Assembly (NCBI GenBank): GCA_030728985.1
Contig: JANQYI010000036.1
Span: forward strand, 1 to 55,585
Direction: 5' to 3'
DNA from: Burkholderiaceae bacterium
GTDB taxonomy: Bacteria; Pseudomonadota; Gammaproteobacteria; Burkholderiales; Burkholderiaceae_B
Length of the DNA stretch: 55,585 nt
The notes beneath the pieces are model-generated. The model did no database searches and was not told where the DNA came from. It saw nothing but the letters and a program-made list of their open reading frames with translations. This document shows positions 29,035 to 40,739 of this stretch, piece after piece. Position 1 is the stretch's first letter. Each line of letters begins with the position of its first letter. A program made the translations under genes and the position numbers.

Positions 29035-32000
29035 GTGCGTCTGACCCAGATCAAACTAGCAGGATTCAAGTCCTTCGTCGATCCGACCGTGATTCCGACC
29101 CCGAGCCAGCTCGTGGGTGTCGTGGGTCCGAATGGCTGCGGTAAATCCAACATCATCGACGCCGTGCGCTGGGTGATGGGCGAAAGTCGAGCGTCAGAGT
29201 TGCGTGGCGAATCCATGCAAGATGTCATTTTTAGCGGCTCGGGTCAGCGCAAGCCTTCGGCGCGGGCATCGGTCGAATTGGTGTTCGACAATAGTGATGG
29301 TCGCGCGGTGGGACAGTGGGCCACCTATGCCGAAATCGCGGTTCGTCGCATCTTGACCCGTGATGGCACGAGCAGTTATTTCATCAATAACCAGCAAGTC
29401 CGTCGCCGCGACGTGAATGACATTTTCTTGGGTACAGGTTTGGGCGCCCGGGGTTATGCCATTATCGGTCAGGGCATGATCAATCGTCTGATCGAGGCCA
29501 AGCCCGAAGAGCTCCGTGTTTATCTCGAAGAAGCCGCCGGGGTATCACGCTACAAAGAGCGACGCCGCGAAACTGAAAACAGGCTCTCCGACACGCGTGA
29601 AAATCTGGTGCGTGTAGATGATATTTTGCGTGAATTGACTTCCCAGCTAGAAAAGTTAGAGTCTCAGGCTGAAGTGGCGCGTGAGTATCGCGCTTTGCAG
29701 GCTGAGGGGGAAGGTAAGCAAAATGCACTATGGTTCCTCAAGGAAGCCGCGGCCCACGAAGAGCGCGCACGCACCCAGCAAGACATCGAGCGGGCGCAGA
29801 CCGCGCTCGAGGCCTCGATGGCTAGTTTGCGCGCCAGCGAGGCCGCACTCGAAGCGCGTCGTCAGGCGCATTATGCAGCCGGCGATGCGGTGCACGCCGC
29901 TCAAGGGTTGCTCTACGAGTCCAACGCCAAGGTCAGTAGCCTCGAAGCGGAAATCCGTCATGTTGTCGAATCGCGCAACCGTGTTCAAACACGACGTGCG
30001 CAATTGCAAGTGCAAATGACGGAGTGGGATGCGCAAAAAGAACACTGCGTTGCGCAAATTCAAGAAGGTCAAGAAGAATTAACGACCAGTGCCTCGCGTG
30101 CCGAACAGGCGCGTGAGCTGGCGCTAGCCGCTCAAGAGGGCTTGCCCGATATCGAAGCGCGGGTGCGGCATGCCGCGGCGCAACGCGAGGAAATGCGTAC
30201 GTCACTCGCGCGCGTCGAGCAGAGCCTGGCCTTGGCGGCGCAGACGCAGCGGGATTCGGATCGTCAATTGCAAACGCTTGAGCTGCGTCGCGAGCGACTC
30301 CAACAAGAATTGCAGGGTGTAGAAGCACCTGATGTCCAAGCGCTTGAGCGTTTGACAGGTGATAAGCTTGTCGCCGAAGAGTCGCTCGAAGAGGCACAAG
30401 GCGCGCTCACCGAACTCGAAGACAAATTGCCCGAGGCGGATCTAAGACGCACCAAAGCGCAACAACAAGCGCAAGCCGAAGCAGAGTCGCTCGCCCGGTT
30501 GGATGCGCGCTTGACCGCCTTGGTTCGCTTGCAAGAGGATGTGCAGAAAAAAGGCAGCCTCGAGCCTTGGCTCGCCAAGCACGAGTTGACATCGTTGGCG
30601 CGTCTTTGGCAAAAACTGCATGTCGAACCAGGTTGGGAAACCGCTCTAGAGGCCGTACTCAATGAGCGCATGACGGGTCTCGAGGTGCGCAATCTTGACT
30701 GGACCCGCGCTTTCGCAAGCGATGCTCCCCCTGCCCGTTTGACGTTTTATCAACTGCCGCCCGCTGCGCCCGTGGCGTCAGCGCCTGCCGGACTGAATCC
30801 GCTGGCTTCCGTGTTGCGCATAACCGATCCTGAGTTGCGGACGTTGCTGCAGGGTTGGTTGGGCAATGTCTACATTGCCAAGGATGTGACCGAGGCGCTC
30901 TCCGCTCGCTCGAGCTTGCCTGCTGGCGCGATGCTGGTGGTGCAGGGTGGTCATTTAATCGATGCTCATAGTGTGCGGTTTTACGCACCCGATTCGGAGC
31001 AGGCGGGCCTGCTCGCGCGTCAACAGGAAATCGAAAACCTTCAACGCGAAATCAAAGCGCATCAAATCATCGCGGATCATTCGCGCTCTGCGGTCGCGCA
31101 GGCAGAGTCCGCTTGGCAGCAGATCTCGCAGGCATTCCCTTCTGCGCGTCAACGAGTTGCAGAAATCACACGACGTTTGCATGATTTGCAACTCGAACAT
31201 ACGCGCTTACAACAGCAAGTCGAGCAAACTCGCGAGCGTTCTGGACGTCTTGAGCAAGATATTGCCGAAGTGATTTCTCAGCAAGAGGAACTCACCGCGG
31301 CCAAACTCGAAGCAGAAGCGCGCTTTGAGGAATTAGACGCTGAGCTTGGTGTTCTGCAAGAAACCTATTCCGAAGCAGAAATGGCGGGCGAGGTGCTTTC
31401 CGAAGAAGCTGAGACGGCGCGTAATCGCCTGCGTGATCAAGAGCGTGGCGCTCAAGAGGCGGAGTTTGCCGAGCGCGGTATACGCGCCCGTATTGCCGAG
31501 CTGGAACGTAACTTGCAGCTTGCGAATGAACAAGGAACGCGTGCGCAGCAGGAGTTATTGTCGCTCGAATCGGAGCTCTCGACCTTGGATGCTGCCGCGG
31601 CCGAGGCAGGTTTGCAAGAGGCGCTTGAATTCCGTGCTGAACGCGAGGAAGCCCTGGGTCGCGCGCGTATTGAAATGGATACCTTGGCAGCACAACTGCG
31701 CGAGGCCGACGAAGAGCGCATGACGATCGAACGCGCGCTACAGCCTCATCGTGAGCGCATCATGCAACTCCAGTTGCAGGAACAGGCCGCGCGCTTGGCG
31801 ACAGAGCAGTTCGCTGAACAACTTAACGAGCGACAAGTCGATCGTGCCGCGGTGCAAACTTCACTGGCTGAGCAACCCGAGGCGTGGCAGCGTCCCGCAT
31901 GGTTGCAGTCCGAAGTTCAGCGCATCACTAAAAAGATTGAAAGTCTTGGCTCGGTCAATTTGGCAGCCTTAGACGAACTCACCGCGTCTCGTGAACGCAA

Positions 32001-32565
32001 AGACTATCTCGACGCCCAGTATATGGATTTGCAGACCGCCATCAATACACTGGAGGATGCGATTCGCAAGATTGACCGAGAGACGCGCGATTTGTTGCAG
32101 ACCACGTTTAATGAAGTCAATGGACATTTTGGCGAGCTGTTTCCAAAGCTGTTCGGAGGCGGCGAAGCGCGCTTGATGATGACGGGCGATGAGATTTTGG
32201 ATGCGGGCGTTCAAGTGATGGCCCAGCCTCCGGGCAAGCGCAACACATCTATTCATTTGCTTTCCGGTGGAGAGAAAGCTTTAACAGCGACCGCGTTGGT
32301 CTTTGCACTGTTCAAGCTCAATCCTGCGCCTTTTTGTTTGCTTGACGAGGTGGATGCGCCGCTCGATGATGCAAATACTGAGCGTTATACCAATCTCGTG
32401 AGTAGTATGGCCGACCACACACAGTTTTTGTTCATCTCGCATAACAAAATCGCCATGCAAATGGCACGTCAACTTGTGGGCGTGACCATGCAGGAGCAAG
32501 GCGTATCGCGTATTGTGGCCGTTGATATCGAATCCGCATTGCAGCTTGCTGCCGAAGCTGCGTGA
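29035..32565 (+). CDS. smc: Chromosome partition protein SMC
   Basis: SMC is the ATPase of bacterial condensin, which loops and compacts DNA with ScpA and ScpB. The 1176-residue protein has Walker A GPNGCGKSNII in the N-terminal head, a long coiled coil (about 170-500), a hinge (about 515-650), a second coiled coil, then the signature LLSGGEKAL and Walker B FCLLDEVDAPLDD. The start is GTG, giving (M)RLTQIKLAGFKSF, the conserved beginning of the family. No clear Shine-Dalgarno sequence precedes it. It heads a likely operon with zipA and ligA. Confidence 0.97.
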   Translation: MRLTQIKLAGFKSFVDPTVIPTPSQLVGVVGPNGCGKSNIIDAVRWVMGESRASELRGESMQDVIFSGSGQRKPSARASVELVFDNSDGRAVGQWATYAEIAVRRILTRDGTSSYFINNQQVRRRDVNDIFLGTGLGARGYAIIGQGMINRLIEAKPEELRVYLEEAAGVSRYKERRRETENRLSDTRENLVRVDDILRELTSQLEKLESQAEVAREYRALQAEGEGKQNALWFLKEAAAHEERARTQQDIERAQTALEASMASLRASEAALEARRQAHYAAGDAVHAAQGLLYESNAKVSSLEAEIRHVVESRNRVQTRRAQLQVQMTEWDAQKEHCVAQIQEGQEELTTSASRAEQARELALAAQEGLPDIEARVRHAAAQREEMRTSLARVEQSLALAAQTQRDSDRQLQTLELRRERLQQELQGVEAPDVQALERLTGDKLVAEESLEEAQGALTELEDKLPEADLRRTKAQQQAQAEAESLARLDARLTALVRLQEDVQKKGSLEPWLAKHELTSLARLWQKLHVEPGWETALEAVLNERMTGLEVRNLDWTRAFASDAPPARLTFYQLPPAAPVASAPAGLNPLASVLRITDPELRTLLQGWLGNVYIAKDVTEALSARSSLPAGAMLVVQGGHLIDAHSVRFYAPDSEQAGLLARQQEIENLQREIKAHQIIADHSRSAVAQAESAWQQISQAFPSARQRVAEITRRLHDLQLEHTRLQQQVEQTRERSGRLEQDIAEVISQQEELTAAKLEAEARFEELDAELGVLQETYSEAEMAGEVLSEEAETARNRLRDQERGAQEAEFAERGIRARIAELERNLQLANEQGTRAQQELLSLESELSTLDAAAAEAGLQEALEFRAEREEALGRARIEMDTLAAQLREADEERMTIERALQPHRERIMQLQLQEQAARLATEQFAEQLNERQVDRAAVQTSLAEQPEAWQRPAWLQSEVQRITKKIESLGSVNLAALDELTASRERKDYLDAQYMDLQTAINTLEDAIRKIDRETRDLLQTTFNEVNGHFGELFPKLFGGGEARLMMTGDEILDAGVQVMAQPPGKRNTSIHLLSGGEKALTATALVFALFKLNPAPFCLLDEVDAPLDDANTERYTNLVSSMADHTQFLFISHNKIAMQMARQLVGVTMQEQGVSRIVAVDIESALQLAAEAA

Positions 32566-32580
32566 TCATTGAGACAATAC

Positions 32581-33651
32581 ATGAGTGAATTACAGATTTA
32601 CCTCATTGTCATCGGTGCAGCCATTATTGTGCTGCTACTCGGCTTCAATTGGTTTCAGGATCTCCGTGTCCGACGCCGGATGCAGGCGGAAATGCCTGTC
32701 ATCGAACAAGATCCTTTACTTGGCCAGGCGTTTGCTGCAAGCGGGGAGGTCAGACGCGAGCCTGGTTTGGGTAGTGTGCTTGCGGCCGATGACATACGCG
32801 ACGTTTCCACGTTGGGCGAGACTCAGGAACATCCCGAAGCCACTTCGGATGAGCTTGGGCCCGATCCCTCAACTGAGGTGGTGATTGAACTCACCTTTCA
32901 GGGACCGATGTTGGGTGAGGATCTAGCGCCACTATTGCAGCCCCTGCGAAGTGCAGGTCGTAAATCTGTGCGTATCTTTGCGCAGGATATCGAGGGTCAA
33001 CTCGATGCGCGTTTACGCTTGGATGGTCAGTATGCGTCCGTGCACTTAGCCGTTTTGCTCGCGAATCGAAGTGGTCCCCTCAGCGCAATCGAGTGGTCCC
33101 AAATTTGGAATCGTGCTCAGGCCTTAGCTGAGCAGCTAGAGTCCGGCATAGAAGGACCCGATCAACAATATGTGCTTGACGCCGCTTCGCGACTGGATGA
33201 TGCCTGTGCTGCTTTGGACACCCAGGTAGGTCTGACTTTGTTGTTGGGAAGTATGCGCCCCGTTTCCGAGGTCACCACAGCAGCTAAAAACATGGGGTTT
33301 GTTCCTTTTGAGGGTGGACTCGCCTGGTTGGGTGATTATGGCTTGGTCTGCTTCAGTTTGTCGCGTGCCGATACTGAGTCGATTGACGCCGGTATGGCGA
33401 GTGTGGATCGGTTGACTATGTTGCTCGACGTACCGTGTAGTCCAGTCGATACCAGAGCCTTTGGAAAGATGTCCGAAGTTGGTTTTGAGCTGGCGCGCCG
33501 TCTTGGTGGCGAGTTGGTTGATGATCAACTGCGTCCGTTGCAGCAAGGGGCGGATGTGGCGATCGATGAGAAACTCAAGGTCTTGTATTCGCAACTCGAA
33601 AAAGCGGGTTTTGCGGCAGGCAGTCCTCGTGCAAGACGTGTCTTTGCTTAA
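32581..33651 (+). CDS. zipA: Cell division protein ZipA-like
   Basis: ZipA anchors FtsZ at the inner membrane during division. The 356-residue protein starts with a single transmembrane segment (LIVIGAAIIVLLLGFNW, about residues 7-23) and a basic stretch RVRRR. A charged linker of about 90 residues follows, then a ZipA C-terminal domain of about 200 residues that binds the FtsZ tail. Similarity in the linker is low, so the call rests on architecture and on position between smc and ligA, which is the usual betaproteobacterial order. A TTG four codons upstream is a less likely start. Confidence 0.85.
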   Translation: MSELQIYLIVIGAAIIVLLLGFNWFQDLRVRRRMQAEMPVIEQDPLLGQAFAASGEVRREPGLGSVLAADDIRDVSTLGETQEHPEATSDELGPDPSTEVVIELTFQGPMLGEDLAPLLQPLRSAGRKSVRIFAQDIEGQLDARLRLDGQYASVHLAVLLANRSGPLSAIEWSQIWNRAQALAEQLESGIEGPDQQYVLDAASRLDDACAALDTQVGLTLLLGSMRPVSEVTTAAKNMGFVPFEGGLAWLGDYGLVCFSLSRADTESIDAGMASVDRLTMLLDVPCSPVDTRAFGKMSEVGFELARRLGGELVDDQLRPLQQGADVAIDEKLKVLYSQLEKAGFAAGSPRARRVFA

Positions 33652-35718
<2,067 letters not shown>

Positions 35719-36492
35719 TTAGTCGATCTTAGCTTTGCTGCGCAGTTGGGCCTGGTAGGCGGCCAATGCTTGCTCACGCATCACCTGTTCGAGCTCTTTA
35801 CGAACCTGATCAAGAGCTGGAAACTCAATCGGACGAATGTCCATCACCTCAATCACGTGCCAGCCAAATTGCGACTGGACAGGTTTGTCCGCCAGTTGGC
35901 CTTTTTTGGTGGCAGCCACGGCTTTGGCGAAAGGTTCGACATAGTTCGTGTCGGGAGCCCAACCAAGTTCGCCGCCTTTAGCGCCGCTGCCCGTATCTTT
36001 GGACTGTTTGGCCAGATCTTCGAACTTGGCTGATTTTTTCTTGAGTTTGTCCTGAATGTCATTGGCAGTTTTTTCGTCATCGACCAGAATGTGGCGTACG
36101 TTGTACTCAAACTTGCCGGCCTCAGCTTTTTTCAGCTTGTCATATTCGGCTTGAATCGTAGCCTCAGTAATGGGGTTCTTTTTCAAATAGTCGGCCATCA
36201 GGGCTTGTACCAAAATCCCTTGGCGGGCGAGTTCGAGTTCGATCGCGACGGTGGGATCCTTGGTGATACCTGCGGCATCAGCGGCCTGTACCATCACTTG
36301 ACGGTTAATCAGCTCTTGTTTGATTTGATCGCGCATTTCAGGCGTGTCTTTTGCACCGCGTGCAACCAAGAGTTTGACAAACTGATCGACGTTCGCCTGA
36401 GTGATTGCTTTGCCATTCACGCTGGCAACGTTCTGAGCATGAAGAGGTGCAACCAGCACGAGTGCGGCGGCGAGCATAACGAGACGTTTCAT
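35719..36492 (-). CDS. Periplasmic parvulin-type peptidyl-prolyl isomerase
   Basis: This 257-residue protein has a signal peptide (MKRLVMLAAALVLVAPLHAQ), a SurA_N-like helical region and a parvulin domain. The domain begins at VRHILVDDEKTA and includes GAKGGELGWAP and the end block FGWHVIEVMDIRP. Such proteins help fold outer-membrane and secreted proteins by turning proline bonds. It is the last gene of the msrB-yciB-bolA unit and overlaps bolA by four bases. It is PpiC/PrsA-like rather than full-length SurA. Confidence 0.93.
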   Translation of the reverse strand: MKRLVMLAAALVLVAPLHAQNVASVNGKAITQANVDQFVKLLVARGAKDTPEMRDQIKQELINRQVMVQAADAAGITKDPTVAIELELARQGILVQALMADYLKKNPITEATIQAEYDKLKKAEAGKFEYNVRHILVDDEKTANDIQDKLKKKSAKFEDLAKQSKDTGSGAKGGELGWAPDTNYVEPFAKAVAATKKGQLADKPVQSQFGWHVIEVMDIRPIEFPALDQVRKELEQVMREQALAAYQAQLRSKAKID

Positions 36493-36773
36493 GAATTTCC
36501 TTTGGAGGGCGCCCGAGTGGTCAGCGCAAGCGCATGGATCGGGTGTGGGATTAAATCGCGCAAAAGATCATACACCATCCGATGTTGCGCAATCATCGGT
36601 CGGTTGTTAAAACATTGCGCCACAATCGTGGCACGGAAATGACAGGCATTGCCCGGATTGCCGGAGTGTCCTGCGTGCAGGTGTGACTCGTCGACGATGT
36701 CGAGCTCAAGGGCATTGAGGGAAGTAAGACGCTCGCGCAACAGACTTAAATGTGGATTGATTGCGGAGGTCAT
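36489..36773 (-). CDS. bolA: BolA family protein
   Basis: This 94-residue protein is a BolA/YrbA-type domain. Family members partner with monothiol glutaredoxins in iron-sulfur cluster handling and affect cell shape. The conserved core is DESHLHAGHSG, FRATIVAQCF and the C-terminal HRMVYDLLRDLIPHPIHAL; the invariant histidine before ALAL is present. It overlaps both neighbours by four bases, giving tight coupling. Confidence 0.94.
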   Translation of the reverse strand: MTSAINPHLSLLRERLTSLNALELDIVDESHLHAGHSGNPGNACHFRATIVAQCFNNRPMIAQHRMVYDLLRDLIPHPIHALALTTRAPSKGNS

Positions 36774-37372
36774 GGCTTGTTTTCCTTGGCGTCTGTTGGA
36801 GGTAACGCTGCTGTAGGCAACACTTCGGACCCTTCGTCCTGCTGCATATGTTTACCCAACCAGATGGACTGTGCGATAACAAAAACAATGAGCAGAGCCA
36901 TCAGGCCGAAGACCTTGAAGTTGACCCATTGGCTTTCACTAAAAAGTCCGGAGAAAGCGACAAAAAGATTGAGTCCGCCCGCGACCATAAAAAAAAGTGC
37001 CCAGCTTAGATTGAGTTTGTTCCAAGCAATATCTGGCATGGACACTTTTGCACCCAGCAATTTTTGTATCAAGTTTTTATTCAACAAATACTTGCTGACT
37101 AGTAAAACGGCACCAAACAACCAATAGAGCACGGTTGGTTTCCATTTGATAAAGGCTTCGTTTTGCAGCCAGAGTGTGGCGCCCCCAAAAAAGACGATGA
37201 CGGCGAAGTTGACCCAGTGCATCGTTTCAATCGGTTTGCGCGTGAGCTTGATCCAGAGAATTTGAAGCACTGCGGCCGCGATGGCGACAGCGGTTGCAAC
37301 ATAAATATCCGCCAGGCGATAGGCGACAAAAAACAGAATAAGCGGAAAAAGGTCGAAGAGAAATTTTTTCAT
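36770..37372 (-). CDS. yciB: Inner membrane protein YciB (septation protein A)
   Basis: YciB is an inner-membrane protein linked to envelope maintenance and septation. The 200-residue product has five to six transmembrane segments and starts with [15 protein letters not shown], as in the family. [13 protein letters not shown] is another conserved block. An in-frame start 14 codons upstream would overlap msrB further and is unlikely. It overlaps msrB and bolA by four bases each. Confidence 0.94.
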   Translation of the reverse strand: MKKFLFDLFPLILFFVAYRLADIYVATAVAIAAAVLQILWIKLTRKPIETMHWVNFAVIVFFGGATLWLQNEAFIKWKPTVLYWLFGAVLLVSKYLLNKNLIQKLLGAKVSMPDIAWNKLNLSWALFFMVAGGLNLFVAFSGLFSESQWVNFKVFGLMALLIVFVIAQSIWLGKHMQQDEGSEVLPTAALPPTDAKENKP

Positions 37373-37767
37373 GGTTTGACAGGTTCGAACGTCAGCGACA
37401 GCGAGTTGATGCAATAGCGCCGCCCCGTAGGTGGGGGACCATCCGGAAAAACATGTCCGAGGTGACTGTCACAGACATTGCACATGACTTCGGTGCGCAC
37501 CATACCATGCGTCATGTCGGTTTCTTCTTTGACATTCTTCGGATCAATGGGCTCAAAGTAGCTGGGCCAGCCACAACCCGCGTCAAACTTCGTATCGGAG
37601 GCAAACAAAGCCGTGTTGCAGCCTACGCAGCGATATATGCCATATTCGCGATGATCCCAGTACTGGCCCGTGAAGGCGCGCTCGGTTCCTTTTTGGCGGG
37701 CAACGTAATATTGTTCAGAGGAAAGCTGAGCTTTCCATTCAGCGTCGGTTTTATTGATTTTTGACAT
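37369..37767 (-). CDS. msrB: Peptide-methionine (R)-S-oxide reductase
   Basis: MsrB repairs methionine-R-sulfoxide in proteins using thioredoxin. The 132-residue enzyme has the structural zinc ligands C47 and C50 (CVGC) and C96 and C99 (CNVC). GCGWPSY holds C65, the position of the resolving cysteine. The catalytic cysteine C119 sits in RRYCINS. I use the ATG giving [11 protein letters not shown]; a GTG two codons upstream is possible. It is the first gene of a four-gene operon and diverges from bioM with only a 52-base gap. Confidence 0.96.
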   Translation of the reverse strand: MSKINKTDAEWKAQLSSEQYYVARQKGTERAFTGQYWDHREYGIYRCVGCNTALFASDTKFDAGCGWPSYFEPIDPKNVKEETDMTHGMVRTEVMCNVCDSHLGHVFPDGPPPTGRRYCINSLSLTFEPVKP

Positions 37768-37819
37768 ATACACTTGGAGTGACAGATTTAGAAAAGGTTC
37801 TCATGCATAATCTTTCAAC

Positions 37820-38497
37820 ATGTTAATCGAGTTTAAAAATATCTTTGTCGAACGCGGGGGCCGTCCAATCTTGGACGGTCTGAGCTTAAGTCTGTCTGAG
37901 CGTCGTATTGGAATCATCGGCCCTAATGGTTCGGGTAAGAGTACCTTTATTCGCTTGATCAATGGCTTATTGATCCCCAAAAGAGGACAAATTTGCGTCG
38001 ACGGGCTCGATACGCGAACCGAAGTTGAAAAGATACGCAGCAAAGTGGGCTTTGTCTTTCAAAACCCTGATAATCAAATCGTTTTTCCCATTGTGAGTGA
38101 GGATATCGAGTTTGGCCTTAAACGTCGTGTTCCCGAGGCTGGCATACGTCACCAGCGGATGCAGGAGGCTTTGCGTCAGCTTGACGTACAGCATTTGCAG
38201 GATCGCTCGATTCACACCCTTTCAGGGGGTGAAAGACAGTTGGTCGCCTTAGCAGGCGTCTTGGCGACAAAGCCTGAGATTTTGGTCTTTGACGAGCCGA
38301 CTACGCAACTTGACTTGCGTTTGCGCAACCGTTTTGAGCAGCATCTATCGGCCTTACCTCAGCCTGCGTTGATTGTGAGCCATGATCTTGAGTTGATGAA
38401 CACGATGGACCGTGTGCTGGCCATTGTTGCGGGCCGCCTCGCTTTCGATGGTGCGCCAGCCGCCGCCACGGCCTGGTACAGGATGCATTGCGGCTGA
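37820..38497 (+). CDS. bioM: Biotin ECF transporter ATPase BioM
   Basis: BioM is the cytoplasmic ATPase that powers biotin uptake with BioN and BioY. The 225-residue protein has Walker A GPNGSGKSTF, the Q-loop FQNPDNQIVFP typical of ECF ATPases, signature LSGGERQLVALAGVLA, Walker B ILVFDEPTTQLDL and the H-loop VSHD. Its stop overlaps the bioN start (TGATG). The biotin assignment comes from the BioY partner downstream; taken alone it could be a cobalt or nickel ECF ATPase. Confidence 0.93.
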   Translation: MLIEFKNIFVERGGRPILDGLSLSLSERRIGIIGPNGSGKSTFIRLINGLLIPKRGQICVDGLDTRTEVEKIRSKVGFVFQNPDNQIVFPIVSEDIEFGLKRRVPEAGIRHQRMQEALRQLDVQHLQDRSIHTLSGGERQLVALAGVLATKPEILVFDEPTTQLDLRLRNRFEQHLSALPQPALIVSHDLELMNTMDRVLAIVAGRLAFDGAPAAATAWYRMHCG

Positions 38498-39087
38498 TGG
38501 GTTCTTTTTATTTTCCGGGTAATAGTTGGTTGCACCGATCGCCGGCTGGGGTCAAGCTCGCGGTTTTGATGTTAGCGGGTGCTGGCCTAATGTGGGTGCG
38601 CGACTGGACGATCTTATTGTTGGTGCTGACGGTGGTTTTGGTATTACTCTACCAGTCTGGCGTCGGCGTTCAGCAGCTGTGGCTTCAGCTCAAGACTTTG
38701 AGTTGGCTCGTCCTAGTCCTTGTTCTCTTTACCGCTATTGCGCAATCACCGCTAGTCGCGCTCGAGGTCGGGTTGCGGATTTGTGCCTTATTGCTTGGCG
38801 CACTCCTAGTCTCGATGACAACCTCGATCGCGCGCATGATGGAGGTCTTGATCTGGCTTTTGCAGCCCTTGCAAAAGCTGGGATGGGTCAATAGTGAGCG
38901 TGTGGCGCTGGTGTTTGGACTGACGCTGCGTTTGATACCGGAGCTCTCAGTGCAGTGGCAGGAGATTCGAGAAGCGCAGGCGGCGAGGGGCCTCAGCGCG
39001 AATCCTTTTACAATGGGCGTGCCGATGTTGTTGCGCACGCTCAGGCGGGCTCAAGATATTGCTGACGCGTTAGACGCAAGACAGTAG
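38497..39087 (+). CDS. bioN: Biotin ECF transporter transmembrane subunit BioN
   Basis: BioN is the T component that links the ATPase to the substrate-binding membrane protein. The 196-residue protein has four to five hydrophobic segments. It also carries the two short Ala-Arg coupling motifs of the family: EAQAARG at about residues 160-166, and ADALDAR at the very C-terminus. I use the ATG overlapping the bioM stop; a TTG three codons earlier is less likely. Confidence 0.92.
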   Translation: MGSFYFPGNSWLHRSPAGVKLAVLMLAGAGLMWVRDWTILLLVLTVVLVLLYQSGVGVQQLWLQLKTLSWLVLVLVLFTAIAQSPLVALEVGLRICALLLGALLVSMTTSIARMMEVLIWLLQPLQKLGWVNSERVALVFGLTLRLIPELSVQWQEIREAQAARGLSANPFTMGVPMLLRTLRRAQDIADALDARQ

Positions 39088-39165
39088 GTACACAGTCACC
39101 GCCCCCGATCCTCCTAGCATTTCCGTGAACTGCGGTCCCATGATTTATCCTTGATTGGAGCTTCA

Positions 39166-39741
39166 ATGTTGAAAACAAAAGATCTCGTCTTGGTTGCGCT
39201 GTTTACCGCGATGATTATTGTGCTGGGGCTCATTCCACCTGTTCCGGTTCCTTGGGTGCCCGTGCCGATTACCTTGCAGACCTTTGGGGTGATGTTGGCG
39301 GGTTTGATCTTGGGACCTTGGCGAGGCGGTTTGGTGGTCTTGACCTATGTGCTAATCGCCATGGTGGGCATCCCGGTGCTACCGGGTGGGCGTGCGGGCC
39401 TGGCTGTGCTGGCGGGCCCGACAGGTGGGTTTTTAATAGGGATGATCCCGGGTGCTGTAATCACGGGTTGGCTTGCGGGTGCTTTACCCCGCGGCGAGAC
39501 GTCGCACACACAGCAGGGATGGAAAGCGGTTGCGCCTCAGGTGTTTCGCTGCTGGATTGCCAGTATCGTGGGTGGTTTGCTTGTGGTCTATGCCTGCGGG
39601 ATCCCTTGGCTCGCCACCGTGACCGGAATGGGACTCAGCAAAGCCGCCTGGGCCGTCGTTGTATTTTTGCCTGGTGATCTGCTTAAAGCACTTGTCGCCA
39701 GTCTCGTCGCACAACGCGTGCGACGACTCGAGCTGATTTAA
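39166..39741 (+). CDS. bioY: Biotin transporter substrate-binding subunit BioY
   Basis: BioY is the S component that binds biotin in the membrane. The 191-residue protein has six hydrophobic segments and the family hallmarks: PWVPVPITLQTFGVMLAG near the N-terminus, then GLAVLAGPTGGFLIGMIPGA. GGAG at 39157-39160, six bases before the ATG, fixes the start. It follows bioN after 78 bases that hold no gene. Its end nearly meets livM. Confidence 0.95.
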   Translation: MLKTKDLVLVALFTAMIIVLGLIPPVPVPWVPVPITLQTFGVMLAGLILGPWRGGLVVLTYVLIAMVGIPVLPGGRAGLAVLAGPTGGFLIGMIPGAVITGWLAGALPRGETSHTQQGWKAVAPQVFRCWIASIVGGLLVVYACGIPWLATVTGMGLSKAAWAVVVFLPGDLLKALVASLVAQRVRRLELI

Positions 39742-39754
39742 ACCCTAGGCTGCC

Positions 39755-39789
39755 TTGGTTATTTGAGCGCTTTACGGCGCTCAAACCAA
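39755..39789. other. Stem-loop at the bioY/livM convergent junction
   Basis: TTTGAGCGC (39762-39770) pairs perfectly with GCGCTCAAA (39777-39785) around TTTACG. The stem extends past a three-base bulge through TTGG and CCAA. It sits between the two stop codons and inside the last livM codons. No U-tract follows on either strand, so it may be a weak bidirectional barrier rather than a proper terminator. Confidence 0.4.
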
Positions 39790-40739
39790 GCGCTTAACTC
39801 ACCTACGATTCCGCGTCGGAATGCTAAGACGCAGATCACGAAAATGAGTCCGATCACAATGGTGACCGATTCGCCAAGTCTTTGAAACCACTCAATCCCG
39901 GTCCATTGTGTCAGGATCGCACCTAAATCGCCGACTTTGTTTTCGAGCAGGACAACAATAAAGGCGCCGATTACAGGGCCTACCAGAGTGCCTAGACCGC
40001 CGATCAGGGTCATCAAAATCACCAGCCCTGACATTTGCCAGGTTGCGTCCGTCAGAGTCGCCGAGACAAAAATGAGCATCTTGGTGGAGCCTGCCAGACC
40101 CGCCAGCATGGCTGAAAGAACAAAAGCCAGTAGTTTGAAACGGTCGACGTCATAGCCGAGCGAGGTCGTGCGGGCTTCGTTTTCGCGAATGGCTTTAAGG
40201 ACTTGTCCGAAAGGGGAGTGTACGGTTCGCCAGACTACGAAGTATCCAAACACAAAAATCGCCATCACGACATAATAAAGATTGAGGTCGCTTTTTAAAT
40301 CAATCAAACCGAACAGTGTGCCGCGGGGTACCCCTTGAAGGCCGTCTTCGCCACCCGTGAATTTGGCCTGCAGAAAAAAGAAGTAGACCATCTGAGAAAG
40401 CGCCAGCGTGATCATCGCAAAATAGATGCCGCTGCGACGAATCGCCAGGGCACCCATCGCCAAGCCCATCACCCCAGCTACCAATACGCCAAAGGCCAGG
40501 CCGACTTCGGTGGAGAATCCCCACATTTTGATGGCATGCCCAGAGGCATAGGCCGCACTTCCGAGAAAGGCGGCGTGTCCAAAGGAAAGTAGACCCGTGA
40601 AGCCCAACAAAAGATTGAAGGCGCAGGCAAAGAGCGCGTAGCACATGATTTTCATGACAAAGACGGGATAAATCCCCGTCAACGGCACAAGGGCCAGAAG
40701 GACCAGCGCAATAAGATATCCGAGATTCTGACGATTCAT
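39759..40739 (-). CDS. livM: Branched-chain amino acid type ABC transporter permease LivM
   Basis: This is one of two membrane subunits of a HAAT-family importer. The 326-residue protein has about ten transmembrane segments, the conserved FNLLLGFTGLLSFGHAAFLG near the N-terminus and AIRENEARTTSLGYDVDRFK, which contacts the ATPase. I use the ATG giving MNRQNLGYL, overlapping livH by four bases. It is the last gene of the cluster. Substrates of this family include branched-chain amino acids, amides and urea. Confidence 0.93.
   Translation of the reverse strand: MNRQNLGYLIALVLLALVPLTGIYPVFVMKIMCYALFACAFNLLLGFTGLLSFGHAAFLGSAAYASGHAIKMWGFSTEVGLAFGVLVAGVMGLAMGALAIRRSGIYFAMITLALSQMVYFFFLQAKFTGGEDGLQGVPRGTLFGLIDLKSDLNLYYVVMAIFVFGYFVVWRTVHSPFGQVLKAIRENEARTTSLGYDVDRFKLLAFVLSAMLAGLAGSTKMLIFVSATLTDATWQMSGLVILMTLIGGLGTLVGPVIGAFIVVLLENKVGDLGAILTQWTGIEWFQRLGESVTIVIGLIFVICVLAFRRGIVGELSAWFERRKALK

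Noticed and set aside
39088-39165. Possible riboswitch or biotin operator before bioY
   Set aside because: Only 78 bases, with no inverted repeat matching known biotin operators and no known riboswitch core.
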